Below, piece by piece: positions 31,571 through 42,425 of a stretch of 64,000 nt of DNA; within the stretch, counting starts at the first letter, position 1, and each line of letters starts with the position of its first letter. The stretch lies in the NCBI RefSeq assembly GCF_023639785.1, contig NZ_CP098325.1, positions 682,001 through 746,000 of the forward strand. Reading direction: 5' to 3'. The notes under the pieces are model-generated. The model was not told the DNA's origin and searched no databases. It saw nothing but the letters and a program-made list of their open reading frames with translations. The position numbers and the translations under genes are program-made. Source of the stretch: Leclercia adecarboxylata (GTDB taxonomy: Bacteria > Pseudomonadota > Gammaproteobacteria > Enterobacterales > Enterobacteriaceae).

Positions 31571-33928
31571 TCAAAAAAGCCCCAACTGACCTGTCATCAG
31601 TGTAGCAAAGTCGTCGTCCATGAACGGTAAAATTCCCTCCGCGACGGGCTGTAGCTGGCGCGTAAGGTAGTGGTCATAGTCAAGGGGGGAGCGCTGATAA
31701 TCCACAGGCTCCGGGCCGCTGGTGGTCCAGACGTACTTGATGGTGCCGCGATTCTGGTACTGCGGCGCGCGCCCAAGCCGAACGTTCTCTTCATCGGCAA
31801 GCCGCGCGGCACGAACGTGGGGAGGCACGTTGCGCTGATACTCCGCCAGGGGGCGGCGCAGGCGCTTGCGGTAGACCAGTTGCGCATCCAGTTCACCCGC
31901 CATCAGGCTGGCGATGGTCTCGCGCACAAAATCCTGATAGGGCTCGCGACGGAATATTTTCAGATAAAGCTCCTGCTGGAAACGCTGCGCCAGCGGGGTC
32001 CAGTCGGTACGCACGGTTTCCAGCCCTTTGAACACCATCCGCTGCTTGTCCCCCTCCTGGATAAGCCCGGCGTAGCGTTTCTTACTGCCCTGATCGGTTC
32101 CCCGGATGGTGGGCATTAAAAAGCGGCAGAAGTGGGTCTCATACTCCAGCTCCAGGGCGCTGGTTAAACCCGCTTCTTGCAGGTGGGTTCGCCACCAGCT
32201 GTTGACGTATTCCACCAGAGACTGACCAATAGCTGCCGCTTCCGCTTCGCCGTGTGCGCCCTTAAGCCAGACGAAGGTGGAGTCGGTATCGCCATAAATC
32301 ACGTCATAGCCCCGGGATTCCACCAGCACTTTGGTCTGGCGCATGATCTCGTGGCCGCGCATGGTAATCGACGAGGCCAGACGCGGATCGAAGAAGCGGC
32401 AGGCGCTGGTACCGAGTACGCCGTAAAAGGCATTCATGATGATCTTCAGGGCCTGGGAGAGCGGTTTATTGCCGTGGCGCTTGGCCTCTTCCCGCCCGTA
32501 CCAGATCTGGCTGACGATCTCCGGCAGGCAGTGTTTTTCCCGGGAGAAACGCGCCCCGAGGAAGCCTTCGGTGCTGTGCTGTTCATCCGGCTGGGCGAGG
32601 CCTTCCACCAGCCCAACCGGATCGATCAGGAAGGTGCGAATGATAGACGGGTAAAGGCTTTTATAATCCAGCACCAGCACCGAGTCATACAGACCGGGCC
32701 GGGAGTCCATCACGTAGCCGCCGGGGCTGGCCTGCGGCGGTACATCACCGAGATTCGGGGCTACGTAGCCCGCCCGGTGCATGCGTGGAAAATAGAGATG
32801 GCTGAAGGCAGCCACGGAGCCGCCGTGCCGGTCAGCCGCCAGACCATTGACCGTGGCGCGCTCCAGCAGGAACGGCATGATCTCGGTTTTGTGGAAAATG
32901 CGCGTGACCAGCTCGCAGTCTTTCAGGTTATAGGTGGCCAGAGCAGGTTTATCTTCCGCGAACCGGCGGTCAATTTCGTCCATCCTGTCCCACGGGTTGT
33001 CGATAGATTTGCCCTCGCCGAGCAGCTCCTGCGACACCGACTCCAGCGAAAATGACGAGAAGCTCCAGAACGCGGATTTCAGCGCCTCGATGCCGTCGAT
33101 AATCAACCGCCCGTTAGCCTGAGCAAAGAAGACGCCGTTTTTAAACCCGTGCTCGCGCCACTCCAGCTCGCTGTTGCCGCGCCCGAGCAGCAGGGGAATG
33201 CGGTAGCGCTCGGCATGTTTTTGCAATACCCGCAGATCGAACTGCACCACGTTCCAGCCGATGATGACGTCAGGGTCGTGTTCGGCAAACCAGGCGTTAA
33301 GTTTCTCGATCAGCTGCGGGCGGCTGTTGACATATTCCAGCTGAAAATCGAGCCCGGTTGGGTCGCCGTTGGCCGGGCCCAGCATATAAACAACCCGCTG
33401 GCCGCACCCCTCAATGCCGATGCAGTAAAGCTCTCCGTGGCGGGTGGTTTCAATATCCACCGACGCCCATTTCAGGGGCGGGCGATAATGTGGATTGGGC
33501 TTGAGCCGGGCATCGATCAGCCGGTCGCCCAGGGGCGTACCGTCCACCCACACCGGGGCGGTGATAAAGCGCTCCATCAGAAAGCGTTCCGGGGGGCGAA
33601 CATCGGCTTCGTAGAGGGTCACGCCCGCCTCGCGCAGCAGTTTCTCATAGCGCATCAGCTGGCGGTGGGCACGGCAGTAGAGGCCGTAAACCGGGCGGCG
33701 ATGGAAATCTTTTAGCGCAAGGGGGGTCAGCCGCCAGCCGTTTTCACCCTGCAACAGCTGACGGGCTTTTTCGACGTCAGGCTCAGGAATAAACGCGACG
33801 GACTCCTGGGCAGGTAGGGTAATGTGCAGCGGACCGTTATCGGTCGCCAGCCAGAAATCCACTTCGGTGCCCTGGGGCGTATCACGCCAGTGCCGGGTGA
33901 GTAAAAAGCCTTGTTGCGCCTGCGCCAC
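31571..33928 (-). CDS. polB: DNA polymerase II
   Basis: 785 residues, family B polymerase. Exonuclease motif SVDIETT lies near residue 155. Polymerase motifs are [11 protein letters not shown] near 420, [12 protein letters not shown] near 495 and [10 protein letters not shown] near 547. It is an SOS-induced, proofreading enzyme for restart and translesion synthesis past some adducts. The upstream LexA-like box and TATAAT support SOS control here too. Confidence 0.98.
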   Translation of the reverse strand: MAQAQQGFLLTRHWRDTPQGTEVDFWLATDNGPLHITLPAQESVAFIPEPDVEKARQLLQGENGWRLTPLALKDFHRRPVYGLYCRAHRQLMRYEKLLREAGVTLYEADVRPPERFLMERFITAPVWVDGTPLGDRLIDARLKPNPHYRPPLKWASVDIETTRHGELYCIGIEGCGQRVVYMLGPANGDPTGLDFQLEYVNSRPQLIEKLNAWFAEHDPDVIIGWNVVQFDLRVLQKHAERYRIPLLLGRGNSELEWREHGFKNGVFFAQANGRLIIDGIEALKSAFWSFSSFSLESVSQELLGEGKSIDNPWDRMDEIDRRFAEDKPALATYNLKDCELVTRIFHKTEIMPFLLERATVNGLAADRHGGSVAAFSHLYFPRMHRAGYVAPNLGDVPPQASPGGYVMDSRPGLYDSVLVLDYKSLYPSIIRTFLIDPVGLVEGLAQPDEQHSTEGFLGARFSREKHCLPEIVSQIWYGREEAKRHGNKPLSQALKIIMNAFYGVLGTSACRFFDPRLASSITMRGHEIMRQTKVLVESRGYDVIYGDTDSTFVWLKGAHGEAEAAAIGQSLVEYVNSWWRTHLQEAGLTSALELEYETHFCRFLMPTIRGTDQGSKKRYAGLIQEGDKQRMVFKGLETVRTDWTPLAQRFQQELYLKIFRREPYQDFVRETIASLMAGELDAQLVYRKRLRRPLAEYQRNVPPHVRAARLADEENVRLGRAPQYQNRGTIKYVWTTSGPEPVDYQRSPLDYDHYLTRQLQPVAEGILPFMDDDFATLMTGQLGLF

Positions 33929-33959
33929 ACCGTTCTCTCATAAAACAAAACCAGGCCTG

Positions 33960-34003
33960 ATTATAGCCTGGTTGCGGGTGGTGTGCTGAGGTTTTATACA
34001 GTG
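33960..34003 (-). promoter_or_regulatory. polB promoter with LexA (SOS) box
   Basis: On the minus strand CACTGTATAAAACCTCAGCA (34003-33984) matches the LexA pattern CTGT-N8-ACAG with one mismatch in the second half (TCAG). A perfect TATAAT lies at 33965-33960, 32 bp before the polB ATG. The LexA box would cover the -35 region. Confidence 0.75.
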
Positions 34004-34010
34004 GTGTATT

Positions 34011-34080
34011 TGCCGGATGGCGCTGCGCTTATCCGGTCTGCTGGTTCCGTAGGCCCGGTTAGCGCCGCGCCACCGGGCGG
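34011..34080. repeat. BIME: two inverted REP units between polB and araD
   Basis: A first unit, TGCCGGATGGCGCTGCGC followed by TTATCCGG (34011-34037), forms one hairpin. A second, inverted unit (34049-34080: CCCGGTTAGCGCCGCGCCACCGGG core) forms another. Opposed REP units of this kind make a bacterial interspersed mosaic element, a site for gyrase, IHF or mRNA 3'-end protection. It directly follows the araD stop. Confidence 0.75.
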
Positions 34081-34082
34081 TT

Positions 34083-34778
34083 TTACTGCCCGTAGTACGC
34101 CTTCGCGCCGTGCTTGCGCAGATAATGTTTATCGAGCAGGGTTTGCTGCATATCCGGCAGTTGCGGTGCCAGCTGGCGGCAGAAGATGCCCATATAGGCC
34201 ACCTCTTCCAGCACAATGGCGTTATGTACCGCGTCTTCGGCATTTTTGCCCCAGGCAAACGGACCGTGAGAGTGAACCAGCACCCCCGGCATCTGGGCGG
34301 CGTCAATACCCTGTTTCTCGAAGGTTTCGACAATCACGTTACCGGTTTCCCACTCATACTCGCCGTTGATCTCGGCATCGGTCATCTTGCGGGTGCAGGG
34401 GATGGTGCCATAGAAATAGTCGGCGTGGGTGGTGCCGGTCGCCGGGATCGGCTGGCCTGCCTGCGCCCAGATGGTGGCGTGACGTGAGTGGGTATGCACA
34501 ATACCGCCAATTGTCGGGAAAGCCTGATACAGCAGGCGGTGGGTTGGCGTATCGGAGGAGGGCTTTTTCTTCCCTTCAACCACTTCGCCGGTGGCGAGGC
34601 TGACCACCACCATGTCCTCGGCGGTCATCACCCGGTAGTCGACCCCGGAGGGTTTAATCACGAACACGCCTGCTTCGCGGTCGACGGCACTGACGTTGCC
34701 CCAGGTCAGGGTAACGAGGTTATGTTCCGGCAGAGCCAGGTTGGCTTCAAGCACCTGACGTTTGAGATCTTCCAGCAT
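34083..34778 (-). CDS. araD: L-ribulose-5-phosphate 4-epimerase
   Basis: 231 residues, class II aldolase/epimerase fold. The zinc site is in [17 protein letters not shown] (His95 and His97 by family numbering) with His171 in VLVHSHGPF. It converts L-ribulose 5-phosphate to D-xylulose 5-phosphate, the last step of the arabinose route. CTGGAGG precedes the ATG. It is the third gene of araBAD and is separated from araA by a terminator-like hairpin. Confidence 0.98.
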   Translation of the reverse strand: MLEDLKRQVLEANLALPEHNLVTLTWGNVSAVDREAGVFVIKPSGVDYRVMTAEDMVVVSLATGEVVEGKKKPSSDTPTHRLLYQAFPTIGGIVHTHSRHATIWAQAGQPIPATGTTHADYFYGTIPCTRKMTDAEINGEYEWETGNVIVETFEKQGIDAAQMPGVLVHSHGPFAWGKNAEDAVHNAIVLEEVAYMGIFCRQLAPQLPDMQQTLLDKHYLRKHGAKAYYGQ

Positions 34779-34790
34779 GTTTCCTCCAGG

Positions 34791-34816
34791 AAAAAAGGCC
34801 CGCCCTGCGGCAGGCC
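34791..34816 (-). terminator. Terminator-like hairpin between araA and araD
   Basis: On the minus strand GGCC-T-GCC, loop GCAG, GGC-G-GGCC is followed at once by six T (34796-34791) and then the araD ribosome site. It has the form of an intrinsic terminator inside the operon. Partial termination or mRNA processing would lower AraD relative to AraBA. Confidence 0.55.
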
Positions 34817-34829
34817 AAAGGTTCCCCTG

Positions 34830-36332
34830 TTAACGTTTTGAACCGTAGTAGACTTCGTTCCAGCGCAGCGCATCTTTAAAGGCTGGCAGACGGGTGTCGT
34901 TATCAATGACCGTCAGTTCGATGTCGTGCAGTTCAGCGAACTGACGCATGTCGTTGAGATCCAGGGCATGGCTGAAGACGGTGTGGTGCGCGCCGCCCGC
35001 CACGATCCAGGCTTCGGAGGCGGTGGCCAGATCCGGCTGTGCTTTCCACAGGGCGTTGGCTACCGGCAGTTTCGGCAGGGCGTGCGGGGTTTCGACGGCG
35101 TCAACGCAGTTCACCAGCAGGCGGAAACGATCGCCCAGATCGATCAGGCTGGCGTTAATCGCCGGACCGGTACGGGTGTTGAAGATCAGACGCGCCGGAT
35201 CGGCTTTGCCGCCAATGCCAAGATGCTGCACGTCGAGGATCGGTTTTTCATCCACGGCGATCGACGGGCAGACTTCCAGCATGTGCGAGCCCAGCACCAG
35301 ATCGTTGCCGTTCTCGAAGTGGTAGGTGTAATCCTCCATAAAGGAGGTGCCGCCCTGCAGACCGGTCGACATCACTTTCATGATGCGTAGCAGAGCGGCG
35401 GTTTTCCAGTCGCCTTCACCGGCAAAGCCATAGCCCTGCTGCATCAGACGTTGTACCGCCAGGCCCGGAAGCTGCTTGAGGCCATGAAGATCTTCAAAGG
35501 TGGTGGTGAAGGCATGGAAGCCGCCCTGTTCCAGGAAGCGCTTCATCCCCAGCTCGATACGGGCTGCATCCAGCACGTTCTGGCGTTTATCACCGTTAAC
35601 CTGTGCCGCCGCCGTCAGGCGGTAGCTGCTTTCATACTCGTCCACCAGCGCATTCACGTCGCCGTCGCTGATTTCATTGACCACCTGCACCAGGTCGCCC
35701 ACCGCCCAGGTATTGACGGAAAAACCAAACTTAATCTGCGCGGCCACTTTATCGCCGTCAGTTACCGCCACTTCACGCATGTTGTCGCCAAAACGCACCA
35801 CTTTCAGCTGGCGGGTATCCTGTTTTGATACCGCCTGGCGCATCCAGGAGCCAATCCGCTGGTGGGCCTGTTTGTCCTGCCAGTGGCCGGTTACAACCGC
35901 GTGCTGCTGACGCATGCGCGCGCCGATGAAGCCGAACTCGCGGCCGCCGTGCGCGGTCTGGTTCAGGTTCATAAAGTCCATATCGATGCTGTCCCACGGC
36001 AGCGCCGCGTTGAACTGGGTATGGAACTGCAGCAGCGGTTTGTTGAGGATGGAAAGACCGTTGATCCACATCTTGGCCGGGGAGAAGGTGTGCAGCCACA
36101 CCACCAGGCCCGCGCATTTGTCGTCGTAGTTGGCGTCACGGCAGATATGGGTGATTTCATCCGGAGAGGTACCCAGCGGCTTGAGCACCAGCTTGCACGG
36201 CAGTTTTGCTTCCGCATTCAGGGCGTTGACCACGTGTTCTGCATGCTGTGTTACCTGGCGCAGGGCTTCCGGCCCGTAAAGATGCTGGCTACCAATCACA
36301 AACCACACTTCATAATTATTAAAAATCGTCAT
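34830..36332 (-). CDS. araA: L-arabinose isomerase
   Basis: 500 residues, the E. coli size. The N-terminus [19 protein letters not shown] and the manganese-site segments around Glu306, Glu333, His350 and His450 ([36 protein letters not shown]) are present. It isomerises L-arabinose to L-ribulose. It follows araB by 10 bp. Confidence 0.98.
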   Translation of the reverse strand: MTIFNNYEVWFVIGSQHLYGPEALRQVTQHAEHVVNALNAEAKLPCKLVLKPLGTSPDEITHICRDANYDDKCAGLVVWLHTFSPAKMWINGLSILNKPLLQFHTQFNAALPWDSIDMDFMNLNQTAHGGREFGFIGARMRQQHAVVTGHWQDKQAHQRIGSWMRQAVSKQDTRQLKVVRFGDNMREVAVTDGDKVAAQIKFGFSVNTWAVGDLVQVVNEISDGDVNALVDEYESSYRLTAAAQVNGDKRQNVLDAARIELGMKRFLEQGGFHAFTTTFEDLHGLKQLPGLAVQRLMQQGYGFAGEGDWKTAALLRIMKVMSTGLQGGTSFMEDYTYHFENGNDLVLGSHMLEVCPSIAVDEKPILDVQHLGIGGKADPARLIFNTRTGPAINASLIDLGDRFRLLVNCVDAVETPHALPKLPVANALWKAQPDLATASEAWIVAGGAHHTVFSHALDLNDMRQFAELHDIELTVIDNDTRLPAFKDALRWNEVYYGSKR

Positions 36333-36342
36333 TATCGTGTCC

Positions 36343-38052
36343 TTAATGTGTCAGGGTTGCCGTGGATTCCGGGATGCTCTTAACCGGGGCGGCGACAGGG
36401 AGATAGTGCTGCTCAGCGCTCTTCGCCCACTGCTGGTAGCGCTGATAGAGCTGTTCAAAACGTTGCGCCTGCTGCGGGCGCGGTTGCAGGGTGCTTTCTA
36501 CCTTGCTGGCCATATGCTGTTGCGCCGACGGGATATCCGCATGTACGCCCGCCGCCACCGCGGCGAAGATTGCCGCGCCCAGGGCACAGCATTGATCCGA
36601 GGCGACAATCTGCAGCGGACGGTTCAGCACGTCGCAGCAGGCCTGCATGATCACCGGGTTTTTACGGGCGATACCGCCCAAGGCCATCACTTCATTAACG
36701 GCGATGCCCTGTTCGGTGAAGCACTCCATAATGGCGCGGGCGCCAAAGGCGGTAGCCGCGACCAGCCCGCCAAACAGCGCCGGGGCGTCGGTGGCGAGGT
36801 TAAGATCGGTAATCACCCCTTTCAGGCGCTGGTTGGCATTCGGCGTACGGCGGCCGTTAAACCAGTCCAGAACCACCGGGAGATGATCAAGTGAGGGGTT
36901 CTTCGCCCAGGCGTCGGTCAACTGCGGCAGCAGCTGTTTTTTGCTCTCGGCGATCTGGGTTTTCAGTTCCGGGTGAGCGGCGGCCAGTTGATCCAGCGGC
37001 CAGCCCAGCACGCGGCCAAACCAGGCGTAGATATCGCCGAAGGCGGACTGACCCGCTTCCAGGCCGATAAAGTCCGGCACCACGCTGCCGTCTACCTGGC
37101 CGCAGATGCCTTTCACGGCGCGATCGCCGACGCTGGCTTTATCCGCCGTCAGAATGTCGCAGGTGGAGGTCCCGATCACTTTCACCAGCGTGTTGGGCTG
37201 AGCCCCTGCGCCAACCGCGCCCATGTGGCAGTCGAAGGCGCCGCCGGAGATAGCAACGGTCTGCGGCAGACCCAGACGTTCCGCCCACTCGGCGCACAGC
37301 GTGCCGACCGGGATATCTGCAGTCCAGGTATCGGTAAACAGGGGGTAATCGAGATTCTGGTTGATGATCGGGTCGAGTTCGTCAAAGAAGGCGGCAGGCG
37401 GCAGGCCACCCCAGCTCTCATGCCAGAGGGATTTATGCCCGGCGCTGCAGCGACCGCGACGGATATCCTGCGGGCGGGTAGTGCCGGAGAGCAGGGCCGG
37501 AACCCAGTCGCACAGCTCAATCCACGACACAGCCGCTTGCGCCACCTGTGGATCCTGACGGGTCACGTGCAGGATCTTCGCCCAGAACCACTCGCTGGAG
37601 TAAATGCCGCCAATGTAGCGGGAGTAGTCGTTTTTGCCCGGCTGATGGCACAAACGGGTGATGGCTTCGGCTTCTTCGACCGCGGTATGGTCTTTCCACA
37701 GGACGAACATGGCGTTCGGGTTATCGGCGAACGCCGGCTGCAGCGCCAGAACGTGGCCGTCGGCGTCAATCGGCGCCGGGGTAGAGCCGGTGCTGTCCAC
37801 GCCAATCCCGACGATCTGAGCGCGCTGCTCTTCGCTTAACTCTGCCAGCACGGTTTTGATTGCCGCTTCCATCGACTCGATATAGTCACGCGGGTGATGG
37901 CGAAACTGATTGTTCGGCGCATCGCAATAGCGCCCCTCTTGCCAGCGCGGATACCACTCGACGCTGGTTGCTATCTCCTGACCCGTTGTGCACTCCACTG
38001 CCAGGGCACGTACTGAGTCACTGCCAAAATCGAGGCCAATCGCAATTGCCAT
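36343..38052 (-). CDS. araB: Ribulokinase
   Basis: 569 residues, FGGY sugar kinase family. The N-terminal phosphate-binding motif is [13 protein letters not shown], and the C-terminal ATP site includes [18 protein letters not shown]. It phosphorylates L-ribulose (and some related pentuloses). It is the first gene of araBAD, transcribed from pBAD in the 335-bp region shared with araC. Confidence 0.98.
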   Translation of the reverse strand: MAIAIGLDFGSDSVRALAVECTTGQEIATSVEWYPRWQEGRYCDAPNNQFRHHPRDYIESMEAAIKTVLAELSEEQRAQIVGIGVDSTGSTPAPIDADGHVLALQPAFADNPNAMFVLWKDHTAVEEAEAITRLCHQPGKNDYSRYIGGIYSSEWFWAKILHVTRQDPQVAQAAVSWIELCDWVPALLSGTTRPQDIRRGRCSAGHKSLWHESWGGLPPAAFFDELDPIINQNLDYPLFTDTWTADIPVGTLCAEWAERLGLPQTVAISGGAFDCHMGAVGAGAQPNTLVKVIGTSTCDILTADKASVGDRAVKGICGQVDGSVVPDFIGLEAGQSAFGDIYAWFGRVLGWPLDQLAAAHPELKTQIAESKKQLLPQLTDAWAKNPSLDHLPVVLDWFNGRRTPNANQRLKGVITDLNLATDAPALFGGLVAATAFGARAIMECFTEQGIAVNEVMALGGIARKNPVIMQACCDVLNRPLQIVASDQCCALGAAIFAAVAAGVHADIPSAQQHMASKVESTLQPRPQQAQRFEQLYQRYQQWAKSAEQHYLPVAAPVKSIPESTATLTH

Positions 38053-38085
38053 GGTGTTGCTCCATCAAAAAACAGATATGAATGA

Positions 38086-38149
38086 ACATTAGAGATTGAG
38101 GGGGAAAATCGTCAGGCAGGATCCGCTAATCTTATGGATGATTTTGCTG
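38086..38149 (-). promoter_or_regulatory. pBAD promoter with araI1 and araI2 half-sites
   Basis: Reading the minus strand, I1 is CAGCAAAATCATCCATA (38149-38133) and I2 is TAGCGGATCCTGCCTGA (38128-38112), the same order and spacing as in E. coli. A -10 TAATGT lies at 38091-38086. Arabinose-bound AraC on I1-I2 activates RNA polymerase here. I2 overlaps the -35 region. Confidence 0.88.
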
Positions 38150-38161
38150 TGACATGAGAAA

Positions 38162-38179
38162 GTGTGACGCCGTGCAAAT
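38162..38179. promoter_or_regulatory. CRP site in the araC-araB region
   Basis: GTGTGACGCCGTGCAAAT has a good TGTGA left half and a weak right half, as in the E. coli ara site. It lies between I1 and O1 and should serve both divergent promoters. Confidence 0.75.
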
Positions 38180-38185
38180 AATGGA

Positions 38186-38220
38186 TGTGGACATTTCTGC
38201 CGTGGTTATAGACACTTTTG
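38186..38220 (+). promoter_or_regulatory. araO1 operator and araC promoter pC
   Basis: The block TGTGGACATTTCTGCCGTGG followed by TTATAGACACTTTTG is nearly the E. coli O1 sequence, where two AraC subunits repress pC. TGGACA (38187-38192) and GACACT (38211-38216) are the likely -35 and -10 of pC. Confidence 0.7.
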
Positions 38221-38342
38221 TTACTGCCCACCCGCTCGATGTTACGGATAAATCGCAACGGAAGCGTTATGATGGCGGACATAAAAGCGTGCTGATGCCT
38301 TTTCGATCTTTAAGCTCCCCTTTTTTATGCCGCTTTTGATGA

Positions 38343-38359
38343 TATGGACAAATGGTTTC
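38343..38359. promoter_or_regulatory. araO2 half-site in the araC leader
   Basis: TATGGACAAATGGTTTC resembles the I1 half-site TATGGATGATTTTGCTG in its TATGGA end. It starts exactly 210 bp from I1, the loop distance (20 helical turns) known for AraC repression in E. coli. Confidence 0.65.
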
Positions 38360-38387
38360 CTTCAGGACTGTCAGGAGTACTGAAAAT

Positions 38388-39233
38388 ATGGCTGAAACGC
38401 AAAGCGATCCCCTGCTGCCGGGCTACTCGTTTAACGCGCATCTGGTTGCAGGATTGACGCCCATTGAGGCGGAAGGGTATCTCGATTTTTACGTTGACCG
38501 ACCGCTGGGGATGAAGGGCTATATCCTTAACCTGACCGTGCGCGGAGAGGGGGTCATCAAGAACGGCGATCAAACCTTTGTCTGCCGTCCGGGGGATATT
38601 TTGCTCTTTCCACCGGGTGAAATTCACCACTATGGCCGTCACCCCGATGCCCGGGAGTGGTATCACCAGTGGGTCTACTTTCGCCCCCGCGCCTACTGGC
38701 AGGAGTGGCTGGCCTGGCCGTCGATGTTTGCCCATACCGGCTTCTATCGCCCGGACGAAGCGCATCAGCCGCAGTTTCGTGAACTCTTTGCCCAGATCAT
38801 TGAGGCCGGACAGGCCGGGGGGCGCTATGCCGAACTGCTGGCCATCAATCTGCTGGAGCAGCTCCTGTTGCGCCGGATGGAGGCGATCAATGAATCGCTG
38901 AATCCGCCGCTGGATCACCGGGTGCGCGAAGCCTGCCAGTACATCAGCGATCATCTGGCGGACAGCCAGTTCGATATCGCCAGCGTCGCCCAGCATGTCT
39001 GCCTGTCTCCCTCGCGCCTGTCGCACCTGTTCCGGCAGCAGCTGGGGGTGAGCGTGCTGAGCTGGCGCGAAGATCAGCGCATCAGCCAGGCCAAGCTGTT
39101 GCTCAGCACGACCCGCATGCCGATCGCCACCGTCGGGCGTAACGTGGGCTTTGAGGACCAGCTCTACTTTTCACGGGTCTTTAAAAAATGCACCGGTGCC
39201 AGCCCGAGCGAATTCCGCGCCGGATGTGAATAG
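38388..39233 (+). CDS. araC: Arabinose operon regulator AraC
   Basis: 281 residues from ATG 38388; an in-frame ATG at 38352 overlaps O2 and is less likely. The N-terminal cupin domain ([41 protein letters not shown]) binds arabinose and dimerises. The C-terminal domain has two helix-turn-helix units ([21 protein letters not shown] and [20 protein letters not shown]). The chain ends at FRAGCE, shorter at the C-terminus than E. coli AraC (292), as in Salmonella. It activates araBAD and represses by looping. Confidence 0.98.
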   Translation: MAETQSDPLLPGYSFNAHLVAGLTPIEAEGYLDFYVDRPLGMKGYILNLTVRGEGVIKNGDQTFVCRPGDILLFPPGEIHHYGRHPDAREWYHQWVYFRPRAYWQEWLAWPSMFAHTGFYRPDEAHQPQFRELFAQIIEAGQAGGRYAELLAINLLEQLLLRRMEAINESLNPPLDHRVREACQYISDHLADSQFDIASVAQHVCLSPSRLSHLFRQQLGVSVLSWREDQRISQAKLLLSTTRMPIATVGRNVGFEDQLYFSRVFKKCTGASPSEFRAGCE

Positions 39234-39362
39234 AAGGTAAATAAAACTAAACAAATTCACAGGATCCTGCTCACACCCGGTAAACTATTCAGACAATTGT
39301 TGTCTTGACGCAGCAGGTTTCTGTTCGCAGAATCCCTGCTTCGTCACCTGACCGGAACTGTT

Positions 39363-40130
39363 ATGCAGGCATTGCTGGAACATTTTATTACCCAGTCCGT
39401 TACCTATTCGCTCATCGCTGTGGCGTTAGTGGCCTTTCTGGAATCGCTGGCGCTGGTCGGGCTGATCCTGCCCGGCACGGTCCTGATGGCCGGGCTCGGC
39501 GCGCTGATTGGCAACGGCGAGGTTAACTTCTGGCAGGCGTGGCTGGCGGGGATCGTCGGTTGCCTGCTGGGGGACTGGATCTCATTCTGGCTGGGCTGGC
39601 GCTTTAAAAAGCCGCTGCACCGCTGGTCATTCATGAAGAAAAACAAAGCCCTTCTCGACAAAACCGAGCATGCCCTGCATCAACACAGCATGTTCACCAT
39701 TCTGGTGGGCCGCTTTGTGGGGCCGACGCGTCCGCTGGTGCCGATGGTGGCGGGGATGCTGGATCTGCCGGTCGCCAAATTTATCGTGCCGAACCTGATT
39801 GGCTGCCTCTTATGGCCGCCGTTTTACTTCCTGCCGGGCATTCTGGCCGGGGCGGCAATTGATATTCCTGCGGATGCCCAGAGTGGGGGCTTTAAATGGC
39901 TGCTGCTGGCGACCGCGCTGCTGCTGTGGCTGGCGGCCTGGCTCTGTTGGCGGCTGTGGCGTAGCGGGAAAGCCTCTGCGGATCGTCTTAGCGCGTACCT
40001 GCCGCGAGGCCGCCTGTTCTGGCTGGCCCCCGTTACCCTGGGTATCGCCGTAGTGGCGCTGGTGGCGCTTATCCGCCATCCGCTGATGCCGGTATATGGC
40101 GAGATCCTGCTTAAGGTTGTCAGCCGCTGA
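39363..40130 (+). CDS. yabI: DedA family inner-membrane protein YabI
   Basis: 255 residues, DedA/SNARE-associated (VTT) family. Conserved family segments are ESLALVGLILPGTVLMAGLGAL near residue 27, the GDWISFWLGW motif near 73, and FTILVGRFVGPTRPLVPMVAG near 115. About five to six hydrophobic segments follow. DedA proteins move undecaprenyl phosphate or phospholipid headgroups across the membrane; the job of YabI itself is not settled. It converges on thiQ with a 5-bp gap and no evident terminator. Confidence 0.95.
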   Translation: MQALLEHFITQSVTYSLIAVALVAFLESLALVGLILPGTVLMAGLGALIGNGEVNFWQAWLAGIVGCLLGDWISFWLGWRFKKPLHRWSFMKKNKALLDKTEHALHQHSMFTILVGRFVGPTRPLVPMVAGMLDLPVAKFIVPNLIGCLLWPPFYFLPGILAGAAIDIPADAQSGGFKWLLLATALLLWLAAWLCWRLWRSGKASADRLSAYLPRGRLFWLAPVTLGIAVVALVALIRHPLMPVYGEILLKVVSR

Positions 40131-40135
40131 ATGTG

Positions 40136-40831
40136 TCAGTGGATCCCCAGCAGGCGCGACGCGCTTGCTTTCCCACTCGCCAGCTGTTCCGTATCGCCAT
40201 CCCAGGCGATACGGCCATCGGCAATCACCACTGACCGTGGGGCGATCCTGAGCGCATCTTCCACGCTGTGCGACACCATCAGCATCGTCAACCGCTGACG
40301 CTCGCACACCTCTTTGACCAGCAACAGCATCTCCTGACGTAATGCAGGATCGAGTGCCGAGAAGGGCTCATCCAGCAGCAGGACAGGCTGTTCGCGCACC
40401 AGACAGCGCGCAAGCGCGACACGCTGGCGCTGGCCGCCCGAGAGCTCGCCCGGCAGGCGATCCAGCAAATCGTCTATCCCCATCTGAATCGCGATGTCGC
40501 GCAGCTTCTGCTGCTGAGCAGCGCTCAGCTTCAGGCCCGGATGCATGCCGAGGCCAATGTTCTGACGCACGGTCAGATGCGTGAAGAGGTTATTTTCCTG
40601 GAACAGCATCGACACCGGGCGCTGTGAAGGCGGCGTCCGGGTGTGATCGTGACCGTCGATCGCGATGCTGCCGTTGGCCGGTTGCAGAAAACCGGCAATC
40701 AGGTTGAGGAGCGTGCTTTTGCCCGCGCCGCTGGGGCCGAGCACGGCGATAAGTTCCCCCTGGCGCACGGACAAGGTAAAGCGCATCGGCAGGTGCTGAT
40801 AAAGCCAGGTTACATCAGTCAGTTTTAACAT
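40136..40831 (-). CDS. thiQ: Thiamine ABC transporter ATP-binding protein
   Basis: 231 residues from ATG 40831; the frame extends upstream within thiP but the family starts at [12 protein letters not shown]. Walker A is GPSGAGKST, the signature [13 protein letters not shown] and Walker B LLLDEP. It powers uptake of thiamine and its phosphates through ThiP. The start overlaps the end of thiP by 17 bp. Confidence 0.97.
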   Translation of the reverse strand: MLKLTDVTWLYQHLPMRFTLSVRQGELIAVLGPSGAGKSTLLNLIAGFLQPANGSIAIDGHDHTRTPPSQRPVSMLFQENNLFTHLTVRQNIGLGMHPGLKLSAAQQQKLRDIAIQMGIDDLLDRLPGELSGGQRQRVALARCLVREQPVLLLDEPFSALDPALRQEMLLLVKEVCERQRLTMLMVSHSVEDALRIAPRSVVIADGRIAWDGDTEQLASGKASASRLLGIH

Positions 40832-42425
40832 CACGCCCCGGAAGTTTTTCGATAACGGTAAATAACGCAAAGCATAGCAAGAGCAGCAGCAGCGCCGTGA
40901 CGGCACCGTCCTGGCTGCGGTACGAGCCTATTTGCTGGTAAAGCCAGAACGGCAGAGTGCGAAAATCATCGTTGCCAAACAGCGCCACCACGCCGAAATC
41001 GCCAATCGACAGCACGCAGGCAAAGGCAAGGGCCTGGGCCAGCGGGCGTTTCAGGGCGCGCAGCTCCACCACCTTCAGCCGCTGCCAGCCGTGCATCCCC
41101 AGGGAGTCGCAGAGCAGGGTATAGCGGGCGCTGAGATCGCGCATCGGGTTTTCCAGCACCTTCAGCGCGTAAGGGATCGCCATCAGGGCGTTGGTAAAGA
41201 TGACAATGCCATCGGCCGATTCGGGCAGGCCGACGGTGCTGTTGAAGAGCAGAAAAAAGCCGCTCGCCAGCACGATGCCGGGCATTGCCAGGATCAGCAT
41301 GCCGCTGAGATCCAGCGCCTGTCCGGCGACGATTGCCTGGCGGGCATACAGCTCACGGCTGGTCCACAACAGCATCATGGTCAGCAGGACGCAGAGTAGC
41401 CCGGCACCGAGCGCAATGCGCAGCGAGGTGCCCAGCGCCTGCCAGAGTACCGGCTGTTGCAGTACCGACAGCAGGTTGAGATTCAGGCCGTCGACCACTA
41501 CGGCCAGCAGCGGCGGGAGCAACAGCAGGAGGGCGAGGGTAATAAGCAGGCCATCGGCCAGGCGGCTTTGCAGGCTGTCCTGCGGATCGCGCCAGCCTGC
41601 GAGCTGGTTGCTGCCAACGGGGATGGCTTTCCCCAGCCGCTGACTCAGCATCACCAGCCCCAGACAGCAGACCATCTGCACGATGGCAAGCAGTGCCGCG
41701 CGGCCCGGATCGTAGTCGTAGCTCAGGGCCTGGTAGATGGCGAGCTCGATGGTGGTAGCCTGCGGCCCGCCGCCGAGTGAGAGCACGGTAGCGAAGCTGG
41801 CAAAGCAGAGCATAAAGATCAGCGCCGCAACCGGGGGGATCTGACGGCGCAGCCACGGCCATTCGACGAAGCGGAAAAATGACCAGCCGCGCATCCCGAG
41901 TTGGGCCGCAAGCTGGCGCTGCTCGCCGGGGATATTCTCCAGCGCCTGCAGCAGCAGGCGTGTGGCCATCGGCATGTTGAAAAAGACGTGCGCCAGCAGG
42001 ATCCCCTGCAGGCCATACGGCGAGAAGGTCCACTCCAGCCCGAGTGCGTGGCAAAGTCCGGCCAGCCAGCCCTGACGCCCGTAGACGCTGAGAATGCCAA
42101 ATATTGCCACCAGCACCGGCAGGATCAGGGTCATGGCGCACAGGCGCAGCAGCGCCTGCCTGCCCGGGAACCGTCGCCGGTAGAGGGCGCGGGCAAGAAA
42201 CAGGGCGGGCGTAACCGAGAGCAGGGCGGAGAGAAACGCCTGCCAGAAAGAGAAGCGGATAACGTGCCACAGATAGCTGTCGTTCAGCAGCGCCGCGACA
42301 TCGGTAACGGGGGCGTTAAACCACAGCGCCAGAAAAGCCCCCAGGGCGACGGCCACCATCAGGATGGCGGCCAGCAAACCCGGGAGTAACCAGCCGGCGA
42401 TTAACGGCTGACGGCGCGTTGCCAT
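40815..42425 (-). CDS. thiP: Thiamine/thiamine pyrophosphate ABC transporter permease
   Basis: 536 residues, the E. coli length. It contains two fused permease halves, each with an EAA-type loop ([15 protein letters not shown] near residue 165; [19 protein letters not shown] near 430) and about 12 hydrophobic segments. It forms the membrane channel for ThiB-bound thiamine. Its start overlaps thiB by 25 bp. Confidence 0.97.
   Translation of the reverse strand: MATRRQPLIAGWLLPGLLAAILMVAVALGAFLALWFNAPVTDVAALLNDSYLWHVIRFSFWQAFLSALLSVTPALFLARALYRRRFPGRQALLRLCAMTLILPVLVAIFGILSVYGRQGWLAGLCHALGLEWTFSPYGLQGILLAHVFFNMPMATRLLLQALENIPGEQRQLAAQLGMRGWSFFRFVEWPWLRRQIPPVAALIFMLCFASFATVLSLGGGPQATTIELAIYQALSYDYDPGRAALLAIVQMVCCLGLVMLSQRLGKAIPVGSNQLAGWRDPQDSLQSRLADGLLITLALLLLLPPLLAVVVDGLNLNLLSVLQQPVLWQALGTSLRIALGAGLLCVLLTMMLLWTSRELYARQAIVAGQALDLSGMLILAMPGIVLASGFFLLFNSTVGLPESADGIVIFTNALMAIPYALKVLENPMRDLSARYTLLCDSLGMHGWQRLKVVELRALKRPLAQALAFACVLSIGDFGVVALFGNDDFRTLPFWLYQQIGSYRSQDGAVTALLLLLLCFALFTVIEKLPGRDVKTD

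Noticed and set aside
38154..38339. 61-codon frame across the araC-araB control region
   Set aside because: It spans the CRP site and O1 and lacks a ribosome site; regulatory sequence explains the conservation.
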